From assembly GCA_950295325.1 (NCBI GenBank), contig OX485805.1:50432758-50496757 (forward strand): a DNA stretch of 64,000 nucleotides, read 5' to 3'. The position numbers and the translations under genes were made by a program. Shown piece after piece: positions 32,425 through 44,572 of the stretch (within the stretch, counting starts at the first letter, position 1; each line of letters opens with the position of its first letter). The DNA is from Polytrichum commune (lineage: Eukaryota; Streptophyta; Polytrichopsida; Polytrichales; Polytrichaceae). The notes under the pieces are model-generated. The model ran no database searches, was not told the origin of the DNA, and saw only the letters and a list, made by a program, of their open reading frames with translations.

Positions 32425-32430
32425 GGCACC

Positions 32431-34018
32431 ACTTAATACTTAACTCTACAAAATCCCCACAACTAATCTTACCCTTACATGTTAGCATCAACATATCATT
32501 GCCTACCTAGGCCTCTCAACCAAATCATTGGGGCTAAGGTAAAAGGGTCTAGATGGTCTTTTTTCCAAACAGTCCACTACTTGGGGATATTAAACACACA
32601 ATTAGTACGGTATGGTAAGTAGATCCAGGTTATGGTCGTAGCCATCTCCACATTTAAATGTTCCAATTTAGAGTTTTAATGAACACCTTATCCTTTATCA
32701 AGTTCATGATGGGGCACTTGTAGTATTGCCAATCTTTCTTCGGTAATCAATTATTTTTACACATTAATTGTACAAGGAAACTACTTATCACCTCAAACAC
32801 ATTTGGCAACTTAGAAATGCCAAGTTTTCTAAATCAAGAACTTGTCACGTCATGCTTGAATTCGTACAAACAAATTATAATAATGAACATTCTAATGAAT
32901 TGGAAGTAAATATTTAATAGCCTTAGACTTTGGTATGGTTAGTATGGTATGGTATAGTATGGTATGGTTAGTAAAACCATGTCATGGTTGTATCCATCTC
33001 TCCACACACTGTGCAAAAAGCTATAATGAACACCTTATCCACTATCAAAATCATGACTTCTGTTAGTATGTCGTCAAATATCATATAGCCCTCCCCTCTT
33101 CCCACAATTACACAGCCCAATTGACCCTGTGGTGTATTTAAATCTTCAAACATACATTACATAATGACATGTTGGTCCCAGCATATCATTTGGGCTAGAA
33201 GGTAAAAGGGTCTTGATGGTGTCTTGTCATGGTTGTACCTTCCCATGGCGGCAACACTGCCATTGTTATAGATAATTACTACAACCTATTACACCTTACT
33301 AGAAAGGGTTCAATATGATTATGAACTAGAAAATAAACAATCAGCGACTTGAAGGATAAACCAAGATGAAACCAATATTGACGGCTCCACCCATAGAATT
33401 GAAGCATCCAAAAATCTAGGTTTTTGAGAATATGTCTAGATACACTTCAACACCAATTTCATCAAGTGATGTCCAAAGAAACAAGAGTAATACGAGAATG
33501 TTTACAAGTGAAGTTCATTGAAGTTTGTGACACCTACCAATGTAGAAGACAAGGTTCAACAATTTGAACCTTTTTGTTCCAAAGATGAGAGAATGGCTCA
33601 TATGGTGTTTCCTTTGATGGATGAGTTCATCCATTGGCCAAAACCCTAGCTTCTCCTGTCAGCAACTTGTGATGAAATATTGTCATGGATGATTGAAACT
33701 TGGATGAAAAATCACTTGGTAAGTGACAGTAACTGCAACACTGTAAATCTATAATCCCCCAAAGAATTTACAATGAATGACAAATAATGTTGGGTTAACA
33801 TTTAGTGTTGGTGACACTATACCGCTGCAGTTTACAAAAAGAATTGAGCAAAACATCATCCGGTCTCCTCCCCAGTGCCCTGGGAGACTTTTGGGCATAA
33901 TCAGTCAAAATCCCACTGTTTCAAAGTCCAGCTGGTTGCATGTTGTGATCTTTCGGTTTTTTATTTATTAATTTGAGGTATATTTCACAGATTCCTTTAA
34001 AATGATCGGTTATCTTAT
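32431..34018. other. No gene; short tandem repeat
   Basis: TATGG/TATGGTTAG repeats lie at about 32932-32975. The segment 33875-34018 matches 41725-41860. No supported ORF. Confidence 0.4.
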
Positions 34019-34257
34019 CAACTAAAATGAGCCAATTAGGCCATTATCAGACAATCCGTATCGTCACAATTGATGAGATCTTCCATATTACAATTGATTA
34101 TTTGCATGGTTTTATAAACATGTGTGGGTGTATTGGAATGGTTGAGTTGTATTTTAAGAACCCTCAACAAGTATTCTCTCGTACCAACTAGCAAACATTA
34201 CGTCCCCATCACGTTCCCTACATTAAATTGAGTGGACCAATTGGCCCATTTTAGTTG
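34019..34257. mobile_element. Small TIR element with visible empty site elsewhere
   Basis: The ends CAACTAAAATGAGCCAATTAGG and, inverted, CAACTAAAATGGGCCAATTGG bracket 239 bp. The related sequence at 41.72-41.95 kb matches both flanks (33875-34018 and 34258-34360) without the insert. The target duplication is unclear. Confidence 0.55.
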
Positions 34258-35785
34258 TAATTCACTTGAAGTCTTGAACTCCAACCAGTTATTTCCTAGA
34301 TTCAACCGGTTCATCTGTAACTAGCGGTTGGTTCTCCCCATTCATTGCTCCTCCCTTAAACCATATGGACCACAAATACCTGGCAGAATTATGCCGTCCA
34401 TGATTGTCAACTGCAATCTTTGGCAAGGCAAATCAACCATTTGTCTTTTGTTTTTATTCTAATTTAGATTACACTGTCAAATGGCTCATTTTTTTTTAAT
34501 CTTTTGATGGAAACGATTTAGAGAAGGTTCACTACAACATTTATGGTATTTAGGGTCACATGCGTAGTAGTGCCACTTACCCTTTTTTGAGGCGTATGCT
34601 TGGTTACACTAATGATCAACAACTTCACCATTCTTGTCACCTTATGACACTTGATGTTCAAGTGTGCTTACTAATATAATCTTGGCATGACTATGTTCAA
34701 TAAAATTATGAGGTGTATGCCTTTGTTGCACAATGGTCTACAAGTTGACCAAAATTATACACAATGACATTTGACATTAGTATGTTGAAGAATAACTTCC
34801 TCTTACATACTCAGATGTACACTACTAGAATCTAGTGGATTTGATGTCATATTCGTTTATCAACTTTGTGACATTATTATGCTCAATAAGTTGACATAAA
34901 CGCAGTCAAAATGCATTAGTCCACACACATTTTCTATATAGTTGTGCATGGTATAAGGTACATATATCCATCCACTTGGACAAATGGAATATATATTCCT
35001 CATGATTACTTCTCCTCACGAAAAGAAGTGTTGGACACAACTAGATCTAGAAGTGGACATGTTCCAGTTCAAGTGGACATGTATCTAAATCTAGAAGTGG
35101 ACATGATCTAGATCTAAAAGTGCATTGTACTTATTTTGTATGTTGGTTGAAATTTTTGGGACCTCCACCTTCCACCTCTCAAACTTTGAGAGAAATTTCG
35201 AATCTAAAATAAGGTATGTGCATGGGACTTGCTGTCTTAAATCCCAAATTAGTTTATGCGAGACTAGCTTAGTCCACCCATCCTAGTAAGACAAGCTAGA
35301 AAAGCACCTTTTAATAGCTTGACATCAATCTTTGTGTATGATGATTTAAGTATTAAGAAAACCTGAATGACCTTGTGTTCATTTTCATAAACTCAAGGTT
35401 TGGGACCAAACCCATGGTTTCATCTGCTTTAACTTAATAAATAACTCCATCAACATCACATTGTGACTGTGGGAATAATTGTGGGCATACTTTTTAAAAA
35501 TGTTGTCCGCATTGCTTGGTGAATCAAAGGGGAGCACGTTTAAGGGGCAGGGTATGAAGCTAGTATCACTATAACTCACGGGCTAGGATATGATGAAGGT
35601 GTTAAAAAGCAGACCTGCTCCCAATATTCTTACATCACAGCTGGTGTAGATTGTGCCCTCATAAGCCTTGCACCAATTGTGAAGAACTTTGTTACATAAT
35701 ACTGAGGGGATGATATGAACCAAGTGTTTCTAATTCAAGCTCTAACCCGCTCCTTCAAATTTGACACAAAGATGAGCTCTCACTA
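34258..35785. other. No gene; short local repeats
   Basis: Repeated AGATCTAGAAGTGGACATG-like words lie at 35041-35115. CACTACAACATTTATGGTATTT (34531) resembles the start of the 54950 element, but no matching end was found. No supported ORF. Confidence 0.4.
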
Positions 35786-36340
35786 CAGTAGCCTCCCGCC
35801 TAAGTACGCACCCATTTAAGTACGCATCCCGGTAAAGTACGCATTATTTTCCCGAAAAAATAGGGTTCATGTTTATTTAGTTCAACATGTCATGGATTGT
35901 CATTTGGCGCAAGTTTTAAAGATTCTTGAGTTTGGATTTCAAGGTGACAGCCCGGACCTTACTTTGAAACGATTCAAACAACTTTCTAAGATGATCGAAT
36001 GCTTCCTCAGCCTCTTCTCGAACTTCAGAGTAGAGCAACTGATAAGACATTAAGGCAGATTGCTCTAGGATTTGCTCCCGCTTGCCCCACACCTTTCTGA
36101 TAGCTCCTTCACTAACACCGTACTCGCGCGCTATAGCCCTTTTACTGTGAGCATTTGTCTTGCTCAGCTTCGCTATGATCTCACATCGATGGGACTCATT
36201 GAGGCGTTTCCCGTTCAGTTTCTTCGACATTGCAGCGGAATCAAGCGATTAGGAACCCTAAACCCTAAAGTGCGCACCTACTGGCTAAGTACGCACCATC
36301 CTCTCAGGTTCAAGTTGCGTACTTAGGCGGGAGGCTACTG
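35786..36340 (-). mobile_element. pogo-type element keeping only part of its transposase
   Basis: TA-flanked (35784-35785 and 36341-36342), with perfect 25-bp inverted ends CAGTAGCCTCCCGCCTAAGT(ACGCA). Subterminal AAGTACGCA words repeat three times at the left (35801-35855) and recur at the right, likely transposase-binding sites. CAGT ends and TA targets define pogo/Tc1-mariner. At 555 bp it is internally deleted. Confidence 0.9.
35916..36230 (-). CDS. pogo transposase N-terminal DNA-binding fragment
   Basis: An ATG-initiated 104-residue ORF lies inside the pogo element. Residues 1-55 (KKLNGKRLNESHRCEIIAKL, KRAIAREYGVSEGAIRKVW) form the psq/CENP-B-type helix-turn-helix that binds pogo ends in known transposases. 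The DDE catalytic domain is absent. The C-terminus (about 70-104) is charged and helical and probably reads into junction sequence. The frame is intact, so a short DNA-binding protein could be made. Such proteins can in principle block intact transposase (inference). Confidence 0.75.
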   Translation of the reverse strand: MSKKLNGKRLNESHRCEIIAKLSKTNAHSKRAIAREYGVSEGAIRKVWGKREQILEQSALMSYQLLYSEVREEAEEAFDHLRKLFESFQSKVRAVTLKSKLKNL

Positions 36341-36342
36341 TA

Positions 36343-37640
36343 TATGAGCCACTTAATCTTTAAGATCAAATTGAAACTAAGGGGCATAGAGAAGTGAGTT
36401 TCAAAAACTTTTATTTTTATTTTTACATGCAGGTCAAGATTCAAGATCTGACTCAAGACGAATACATCATGAAGGTAACATCCTTGTAGAGGCATGAAGC
36501 ACGTCCAATAACATGGTAATTTTAGGGGGCTATGAAGTGATGTGCATATTCACAAGATATTCCACATATTAAAGGGTAAAGTTGTTCCTAATATTCTTAC
36601 ATAGGAGCTAGTGTAGAGTGTGCCTCATGAGCCGTGCATCACTTGTGAAGAATTGTTGAATAATGTGAACAATGTGGTGATGATATGAACCATGTCTAGA
36701 TGGAGCTTGACCCGCTTCTTCAAATTTGACAACAAAATATGAGCTCCCCAATATAATATGAGCCACTTAATTTTTTTAGATAAAATTAAATGTAAGGGGC
36801 ACAGAGATTCTATAACGAGTTTCAAAAACCATCCCTTTTCACATGTAGGTCAAGATCCAAGGTCAAACTCAAGATGAATAAATCCTTGGGGTAACACCCT
36901 TGTAGAGATATGAACCACACGCCTGTATTTTTATGGGCCTTATGAAATAATACGCATATATTCATGAGATATTCCACACACTTGGTGAATATTCTTGAAA
37001 TAATGACTCTATTGTACCCTATTTTTTACTAATACTTCTATAGATGTTACTATGAAACAATGATAATCTTCAAGGACCCTATCTTTTGTCAAATTGTCAT
37101 CACAGTTGCACCATAGTTCCTTCTTTTTTACTTCAATAAGCATCAACTATATGTTATGGTTGTTGGGATGATGGTGGGCATACATTGTTTGATAAATTCG
37201 ATCCCACATTGTTTGGTAAATTCAGCGGGAGCATGCTCAAGTAGGCAAGGCAGGCAAACATAGCTCAAATCTGGGCTATGATATCCTCAAGAATCATGAA
37301 GACCTGGTACTTTACTCTGCACTTTAAGTTTGTCCGCTATGTAGCATGATCCACTTATTTGAGGTGAGAGTGCATAGATATCGCCAGAGTGGAGACCACG
37401 ACTTTCGACGATTTGCAACAAGATTTGCAACACGGTGATGGAAGGTGATTTTCTCATTACACTTAATGCAATATACATGGTCATCTTTACATTTATTTAC
37501 GAATCAAGGACTCCTGCTATGATTTGTGAAGAATTTTACAGTAGGAACACCGAGGTGATGAAGCCGAGCGCAAAGCAATGCCATTCTTCCTATAAACAGC
37601 GTCAAGACTCATGGACAGGTAAAGCTCAAACCGCTCAATG
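36343..37640. other. No intact gene
   Basis: Two partly similar stretches (about 36355-36500 and 36720-36900, both with ATATGAGCCACTTAAT and CAAGATCCAAG-like words) indicate an old duplication. A word shared with the LRR tail copies (GGTGATGAAGCCGAGCG) occurs at 37554. Confidence 0.4.
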
Positions 37641-38357
37641 TAGTTTAAGCCTTATGTAAGTCTGCAGTACATCTGAGTGGCAGCCTCAGAAGATCTAATC
37701 CTAATTTTGAAAAAATTCATTGCTACACTGGAGGACGGATTCCTCCTATTCTACTGGAATGGGGACATGATTTGACAGGGTATTGATTTGCTTACGATCC
37801 TTCCACGCTCCGTAGAGAGATACTTGAGGAAGACTACTTCCTTGAGAGCCGTAGGCAGGGGCAACCCTCTTTACTTCTCGACCCTTGATTGAGAAGTATT
37901 GAACGGTAGCTTCAACATCAAGGTGATGAAGCCGAGCGTCAATCTTGTGCTGGCAGTCTTACGATGTAAATAAGGACAGATATTTTTAAATTATTTCGAA
38001 TACCTTCTCAAAGGAAGCCGTATGTAAGCCTGTACATCACAAGACTTAATCCTAATTACAAAATTTTCGCTGCTGGCTGGAGTATTCATCCCATTCTATC
38101 GCGATCCGACATAATCCGACATAATTTTGATTTACTTGAGAGCCCAAATCGTTTGCCACTCTTCCTATATACTGTGTGAATATGCATAAACATTTAATCT
38201 AGTTCAAACCTATGAATTAAGTAAGCGTTATGTAAGTCTGTACATTAGAGTGGAAACCTCCTAACAAGACCTAACCTTATTTACAAAATTTTCGATGCTA
38301 CGCTGGAGGTTTTATTCCATTCTACTAAGATGCGACATGATTTGACAGAATTTTGAT
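37640..38357 (-). pseudogene. Decayed tandem copies of the LRR gene's 3' end
   Basis: About 37790-37925 (minus) reads TVQYFSIKGREVKRVAPA and SLYGAWKDRK, the counterpart of TVHYYLSIQRREGKRIVPA and YIYGAWKSRK at the end of the intact gene. The following 3' text (AATCCTAATT...CTGGAG...CCATTCTA...GACAT) occurs three times, near 37700, 38050 and 38280. No LRR sequence is attached, so only terminal exon and 3' UTR units were copied. Confidence 0.65.
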
Positions 38358-40949
38358 TTACTTACGACTCTTCCACGCTCCGTAAATGTATTCTTGAGAA
38401 AGAGTACTTTCTTGACGGCCGGAGGCAGGGACAATCCTCTTTCCTTCTCGACGCTGGATAGAGAGGTAATAGTGTACAGTGACAACAGCGAAGGAGATGA
38501 ATCCAACCGCAAATCCGACGCAAAATCCAGGTACCGATAGCCAGTCGTTGATTTTTTCCAGTAGTGTTTGCGGTACCGTTTGGAAGCCACTTCCAGAGTT
38601 GCTGGAATTGCTAGCACAGATCCGGTTTAGAGGTTTGCCGCAAAGATTGTCATTGCCAGGCAAATAGGAGTCCCATGTGAACGTCTGCATTTGCGGTCCC
38701 GTGGGAATCGGACCAGATAGATTGTTGTTTCCAACCATTAAAATGTCGAGTCGCTGCAAGCTGCCAAAATCTTGCGGAATCGGTCCGTCGAGAAGGTTAG
38801 ACGATAAGTCCACCGACTCGATAGGTGTGATAGCTCCAAGAGCCACGGGAATTTGTCCAGTCAGAGCATTCGTCGAAAGATTTAAGTAAAAGAGGTTCGA
38901 AAGCTCGCCGATGTTCGATGGTATGTTGCCACTGAGCTTGTTCACAGCTAGATCCAAGAACGTTAGATATGACAAGTACGTCATCGAGACGGAGTAGTTC
39001 CGGAGCTTGAGGTTGAAGCCGAAGTCCTGCGTGTAGTAATTTGCCAAATCATGGCAGTTATGCGGAACTTGCGTGACGTTCTTGTTAATAAATCCGTGGA
39101 AGTTGCTGAAATTCCCGGACAACTCTCCCGTAAGGTTGTTGTGCGAAATGTCTAGCACCTGCATCTTAGGCAGGTCGAACATCCACGTCGGAATAGAACC
39201 GACAAGATTATTGTAGCCGAGCATGAGCACCTGCAGCTTCGATAGCGATTTCACGTCAACGTAAGCGGGGATCTCTCCTGTTAACGAGTTCTTGCACACG
39301 TCGACGATCGTGAAGTTCTTGTGCGTGGCCATGGATTTGAAGATGTTTCCGGTGATAAAATTGTTGTATACCGACACGACGAGTTCCGGACTGGAAACGT
39401 TACTAAAATCCACTGCGAATTCTCCCTCAAGTTGATTACTTCCAAGTTGAAGCACTCTCAAACTGGTGCAATTTCCGAGCTCTAGCGGCACGGTCCCAGA
39501 AAGTTTGTTGTTGGCCAGGTTGAGAAATAGGAGCTTCGAGAGCCTCCCAAGCGCCACGGGGATTGTTCCATTAAGATGATTAGTTGTAAGCACAAGGTAC
39601 TCAAGAGAGGAGCAGTTTCCAAGTGACGCAGGAATAGCGCCATAAATCATTGTGCCGTAGATGACGACGGTAGTAAGCATCTGCAGCTGGCCGAGCTCCG
39701 GAGGAAGAATGCCTGTGAGGCGCGCATTCGTATCCAGAATTAAACTCTGCAGACTCTGGCATTTTCCTAATGAGCTTGGGATCGTTCCTTGAAGGTTGTT
39801 CCCGCCGAGGTCGAGGTACTGGAGTTTTGAGCAGTTGCCAAGCGACGGTGGCAACGTCCCGGTGAAAGTATTATCGTTCATCTGTATGTGAATAATATCT
39901 GAGATCTTAGACAAGTCTTCGAGAACTGCACATGGAGATTGAGTCAAAGAAATGCATGAAGTAAGCTTGAGTTATTGGAGGAGGTCTTACGATGTATATA
40001 AGCATCCAGGACACGGCTCATCTCGTCTCTATAGGTGCAAATCCTATTGTCACCCATTAATATATCAACCTCCACACACCTCAAAACGACACGTCCTGAT
40101 GAAAATCAACCTACCATAGGTGCTAGTATTTGATGAAAACAATGAGTGTCGAATGAGCAGTACAACTTTGTTCGAAATATAAATTTGTGGAACAACAGTT
40201 TTAAGTTTGACACTGCTGATACGACATTCTCTCTCTCTCTCTCTCTCCGTCCGTCCGCGCGGTCAGATTTTGTGCATGAGAGGAAATTACATTGAACGGG
40301 CTCATTACATACCTGTAGTAACATCGCCTGTGAGGTTGTTCTCACCGATGTAAAGCTCGCGGAGTTTAGGATTTCTGCAAAGCGCGGCTGGCAACGTGCC
40401 ACTGAGGTAGTTTGCGCTGACGTTAAATACTGACAAGCTCGCACACGCAGCAACTGAACTGGGGATCTTTCCTCGCAACGCATTTTTGGCGAGTTTCACC
40501 TCGGCGAGAGAGGAAAGGTTCCCCAGCCCTGCTGGAATCTGTCCAGACAACTGGTTGTCCATGAGGTTCAGAGTCACAAGCCTGGTGCAATTCTCCAGCT
40601 CCCAAGGAATATTCCCTTGCAGCTGGTTGGATTCCAGGTCCAGAACTTTCAAGTGTTGCAACTTTCCCAGAGCTCCAGAGATGGTGCCTCCTGCTGTCAC
40701 ATTACTGAGCGTGATCGTCTCCACGAAGCCCGAGCTCGTGCATTGAATTCCTTCCCAGTGACATGGCGATGCGTCCGATTCATTCCAGGTTTGCAGCAAC
40801 ACCTGATCCGTCTCGTTATTCAACCCCTTCTTGAACTCCAGGAGAGCTAATCCATCCGACGTCAATGCATTGGCAGGTAGACATTCACGATGCATCGCAA
40901 GGACGCAAAGAACTAAGATGAATAAATTGTTCATCTTCGTTTGCGACAT
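38358..40949 (-). CDS. LRR receptor-like protein (no kinase)
   Basis: Two exons, 40949-40313 and 39925-38358 (donor GTATGT, acceptor TGTGCAG, phase 1), give about 734 residues. A signal peptide (about 1-28) is followed by the N-cap TSDGLALLEFKKGL and SPCHWEGIQC. Then come about 21 plant-type repeats (L..L.L..N.L.G.IP), with a non-repeat island of about 45 residues (NFHGFINKNVTQ...) before the last four. After the C-terminal cap (NDNLCGKPLNRIC) is a single membrane span (FCVGFAVGFISFAVVTV) and a 32-residue basic tail without a kinase. Such proteins sense ligands at the plasma membrane through partner kinases. The ligand is unknown. ATG 40949 is preferred because upstream codons lack ATG. An internal start MNNLF is possible. 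Confidence 0.9.
40220..40256. repeat. CT microsatellite in LRR gene intron
   Basis: TCTCTCTCTCTCTCTCTC followed by CCGTCCGTCCG, within the 387-bp intron. Confidence 0.85.
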
Positions 40950-41399
40950 TAATTGGAAATTGCGGATCAATTACTGGTTCCTACAGAGAAACATTTTCAA
41001 TATTCACCATGAAATGGAGCAGGAGCATGGATCAGGAGCATGCAGAGTTCATTAACACATAACTTATACGACATTGAGAGCCCAAGATCTGCAAGTAAGT
41101 TGAAGTTACCCACTGCACCATATTTGCAGTCTAACACATGTATGATTGCTCCTAATTTATGTTGTGCCTGGTGCCAATGTTCCCCAAGACACAGACGGCA
41201 AATCCACTCGGATGCTCTCAAGTCAATTGTGGGTCAATCGTCAACTAGATGAGTACATTTTTGAGTCAAGAGTCAACAGCTCATGCAAACCCTAGTGTTT
41301 GCGACTTCTGAAGGTCCCATGACTCACTTGTGATGCAAGAGATGTCATAGGCTCTATTCTTGAAATAGTACGACTTACATCTACTGTACCAACATAGCA
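40950..41399. other. Upstream region of the LRR gene
   Basis: This holds the presumed promoter and 5' UTR of the minus-strand LRR gene. No definite TATA box was singled out. Confidence 0.3.
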
Positions 41400-42260
41400 T
41401 CTTGCTGTCATCACTTTGAGATGATTCTGCATTATAAGGTGGATGAAGCTAATTTGGTTAGCTTCCTTAATTGGACACCTATTTTTGGCTCCTAATCGAC
41501 GTTAGAATCTTTCTAATTTGGTGAGTGAGTAGTACATGATGATTTAGTCAAAGCTTTAATGATATCTGAGTTAGCCATTTTTGTAAAAATAAAATTACAC
41601 CTACCATCCTCCATAATTAGGAGTGCTATCGACCGAGTCATGACACGCTTGATTTTATATGCAATGTGGGCAAATTAGGACTCAAGGCAATATATGGATG
41701 TGAGGTGCTGATCAACCAACATCCGGGGAGATTTTTGGACATAATCGGTCGAGATCCTAGTATTTCCAATTCCAATCGATTTCATGTTCACGTATTATTT
41801 TATTAATTTGAGGCATATTCTATGACTCCCTTTAAAATGATTGGTCATTTTTCTAAAAGTCTTGAACTTGAACCGGTTATTTCTCAAACTCAATTGGTTC
41901 ATCTATAACTAGCATTTGATTCTCCATGTTCATTGCAACCAATTTGTATTGTAGGTATACTATAATGAAAAATCCAATTCGGCTACATTTAATCTTACAT
42001 GTGACCACTTTAGAGACATGACACAACCAAGACTAGCATGAAACTTGGTTTTCATTGACAAATGACCCATGTAGAATCTGCTAATGATATTGTTCACTTA
42101 CACAACTTTGAATGATAAAAAAAATTCTTTCCTGTAACACAAGATTGGGAAGAGGAGAATCTTTGATTCTAGAGCCTAGATCAACACCTTCCTCAACTCC
42201 GATTTTAGGGATTTCAAATACTTTGGTCCTGATTTGCAGTTGCTAACCCGCTCAAGCTTC
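41400..42260. repeat. Inverted dispersed repeat R5, copy 1
   Basis: The reverse complement matches 53815-54370 in blocks (CCTAGATCAACACCTTCC..., GACATGACACAACCAAGA, and the border near the TAGGCATATAAGG-like text). Part (41725-41945) also matches 33875-34360 around the 239-bp element. Confidence 0.6.
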
Positions 42261-43765
42261 TAATGCTTGAATCCATCGTCTAGATGATTCCACAAAGCTG
42301 GAGGTGTCCACATTAGCCTCATCTACCTTAGGTGCTTTCATAAGTATAAATTAGGGCAATGCACGAAGTTGCCGCTTGACCAAGTGCCACATGTGAGTAA
42401 TTTCCGAGGTTTAGAGTAAGAGGGGATTCCTTAACATTATTCAACCATGTGGGTCAATTCCATGACCTTGCAATATGTCAAATACATATTGTGGGCCCCC
42501 TGAACAAAGCGAGAATATTTGTATTCATACATTCAAGCCGACATTTGGAAATTTGGGTGTAAGTATACTCCCGGCAACATTTATAAGAATCATTGTTCAT
42601 CTTGACACTATTTACATGAAACATTGTTCATCCCAATATTATTCATTAAAAATACTATTCATAGCAACAATATCACTGAAAATACAGACACTATTCACAA
42701 TATTCAAACTATTCATACATGTAGTATTCATTATTCATATTGGTGTCAGTTTCTTCTTATTTTCTAATTTTCTTCCCATGAAGGTAAGATAGTGGAGGCC
42801 CATGCCATGTGCTGAATATAGAATCGGAACACAACCGTGCAACTGTGAATAATGTTATGTTCTTACATGTGAAATGCACTAATGATTTAATATTGATGTA
42901 TTTTATGCAAAGAATGCATTAGTACATCTTAAGGAACTGTGCAATATGGTGAGAAACATGGACTAATTGATGTATCAATGACAACAACTAAATTTGTAAT
43001 TCATTGAGTTCAACCAGTTTATGAATAATTCACCCCAATCGAGTTCCCTAGATAGATAGATAGATAGAAACACCAACCTCTCATTGGAGGCAAGTGTGAA
43101 TGAAGAGTCAACTAAACATATCCAATTAAATTCTCGGCAGATGGATATGCTTTGGAGTCTTTTGTACATGAGAAAGAAGGGGGAAAGGAGGGGGCGGGTG
43201 TAGTTTGCATATGTTAAGGATGATGACCATGTATCGATGTGGTCCATCCTCAAGGGGGGCATAGTGAGCAAGATTGGCAGGTATTTTTTGGGCCAAATTA
43301 GGTGTTTGCGGAATTTGAATATTTGGGTAATGTGAGAGTTTGGGATGGAAAAGTTGTCCCAAAAAATGTTGGAGAGGTTGTGGACTACACTAATTATACC
43401 AATTAGTGAGTGTGGGAAACTAGTGAGGGTGGGAAATCTATGAAATTAGTGCCACCAAAAGATCTAGGACGCATTGTTCATCTTGGCACTTGGCATGAAA
43501 GTACCGGCAATTCGCATTATTCAGTGGCATGCATGTGGCACGTACTAATCACAAACATGCATTAATTTTCTTGAAATCTATGGTAAATGAGCATGTATTC
43601 ATGAATTTAGTGTCACTCAGTTAAAGTTTCAACCCTCGTTACCTTTGAGATTTGGCTAGGCTGTGTGTATGACTTGAATTAGTACCACCCTCACTAATTG
43701 GTATGTTTAGTAACTAAGAATTAAGTATAATTGGAGTTGTGCATGAAATCTAGACAATTACAAAC
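42261..43765. other. No gene; one GATA microsatellite
   Basis: GATA repeats lie at about 43050-43068. ORFs at 42475 and 43126-43362 show no recognisable content. Confidence 0.4.
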
Positions 43766-44130
43766 ATGAATATGGCACACACTAGATCGCAAAAGTACAC
43801 AAATATGATGGTTGGTGGACATGGAATACAAACATTCAAAGTTGTCGTTGTTGTGGTTATTGTGTTGTTGCTTTTGCTATTTGCTATTTGCTATTTTGCT
43901 ATTTTAAGTATATTTGGATTTATGCATGCATTTTGGACAATTTCAAATGTCAGCATGACCCACACTTGATCACAAAACTGCACAAATGTGGTGGTTGGCG
44001 GACATGGAATACAAACATTCAAGTTAATATGGTTGTTGTGTTGTTGCTTTTGCTATTGTCATTTGATATTTTTGTCCCCACAAGTGCATATCCTTGGCTA
44101 TTTTTGGATGAGTGAGTTGCCCAAATATAC
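43766..44130 (+). repeat. Tandem duplication, with an inverted copy at 48.5 kb
   Basis: Two units (about 43770-43935 and 43955-44110) share GGACATGGAATACAAACATT and TTGTGTTGTTGCTTTTGCTA. The reverse complement of the second unit lies at about 48485-48690. The open frames across it are composed of hydrophobic repeats and are not convincing genes. Confidence 0.6.
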
Positions 44131-44572
44131 TTAAATGTCAATTTAGTGTAGTGAGGTGTTGTTGGCCCACTTATGGAGGGTTAGGTGGTGAATGAAATTC
44201 TTGAATGAGGATTTGTTTATATAAAAGGTGAAATTGTCTTTCAAGCACCAATTAGGCCATCTCCAAAAGTTTTTACTGTGCATATAGTGGAGTTAGGCAT
44301 GGTAAATTATGTGAATGGCATTGCCATTAGGTGCTTCAAGGGGACTAGGCACTAAACACCGGTTTCGTTAAAAGTGCAAATAAGCATGTGCACTTTGTTT
44401 GGGGATTATTTTTTAATATTTTATTCTTAACTTTTGGAATGATTGCGCAATAAATTTGTACTTTGACACAAATACTTTCAAATATTATTAGTTTCAAATA
44501 ATTTCAATACAAGGCTTATACACTATATGACCATCATATTTATATTGTGTTTCATTTTTTTAGTAAAAAAAT

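Larger units (their letters stand above)
28323..32430 (-). pseudogene. Broken coiled-coil/RING-type gene of unknown function
   Basis: Coding-like minus-strand text runs from about 32424 or 31970 to a stop at 28323-28325. In order it shows a globular stretch (31970-31540, including VSFVVDPIDLHKLEGGLRK and ERVYGRSQTMVLYQSFF), the inserted TIR element, then a charged coiled-coil part (30760-30250) with in-frame TAG, TAA and two TGA. Next comes a RING-like finger (about 30210-30050), a frame change near 29900, the CACTA insertion, and a tail with EEIGDKMWRVDSQLAFQEKI. RING-like fingers commonly act in ubiquitin ligases, but no role can be assigned. It is non-functional as it stands. It may be a transposon-borne gene. 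Confidence 0.55.
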
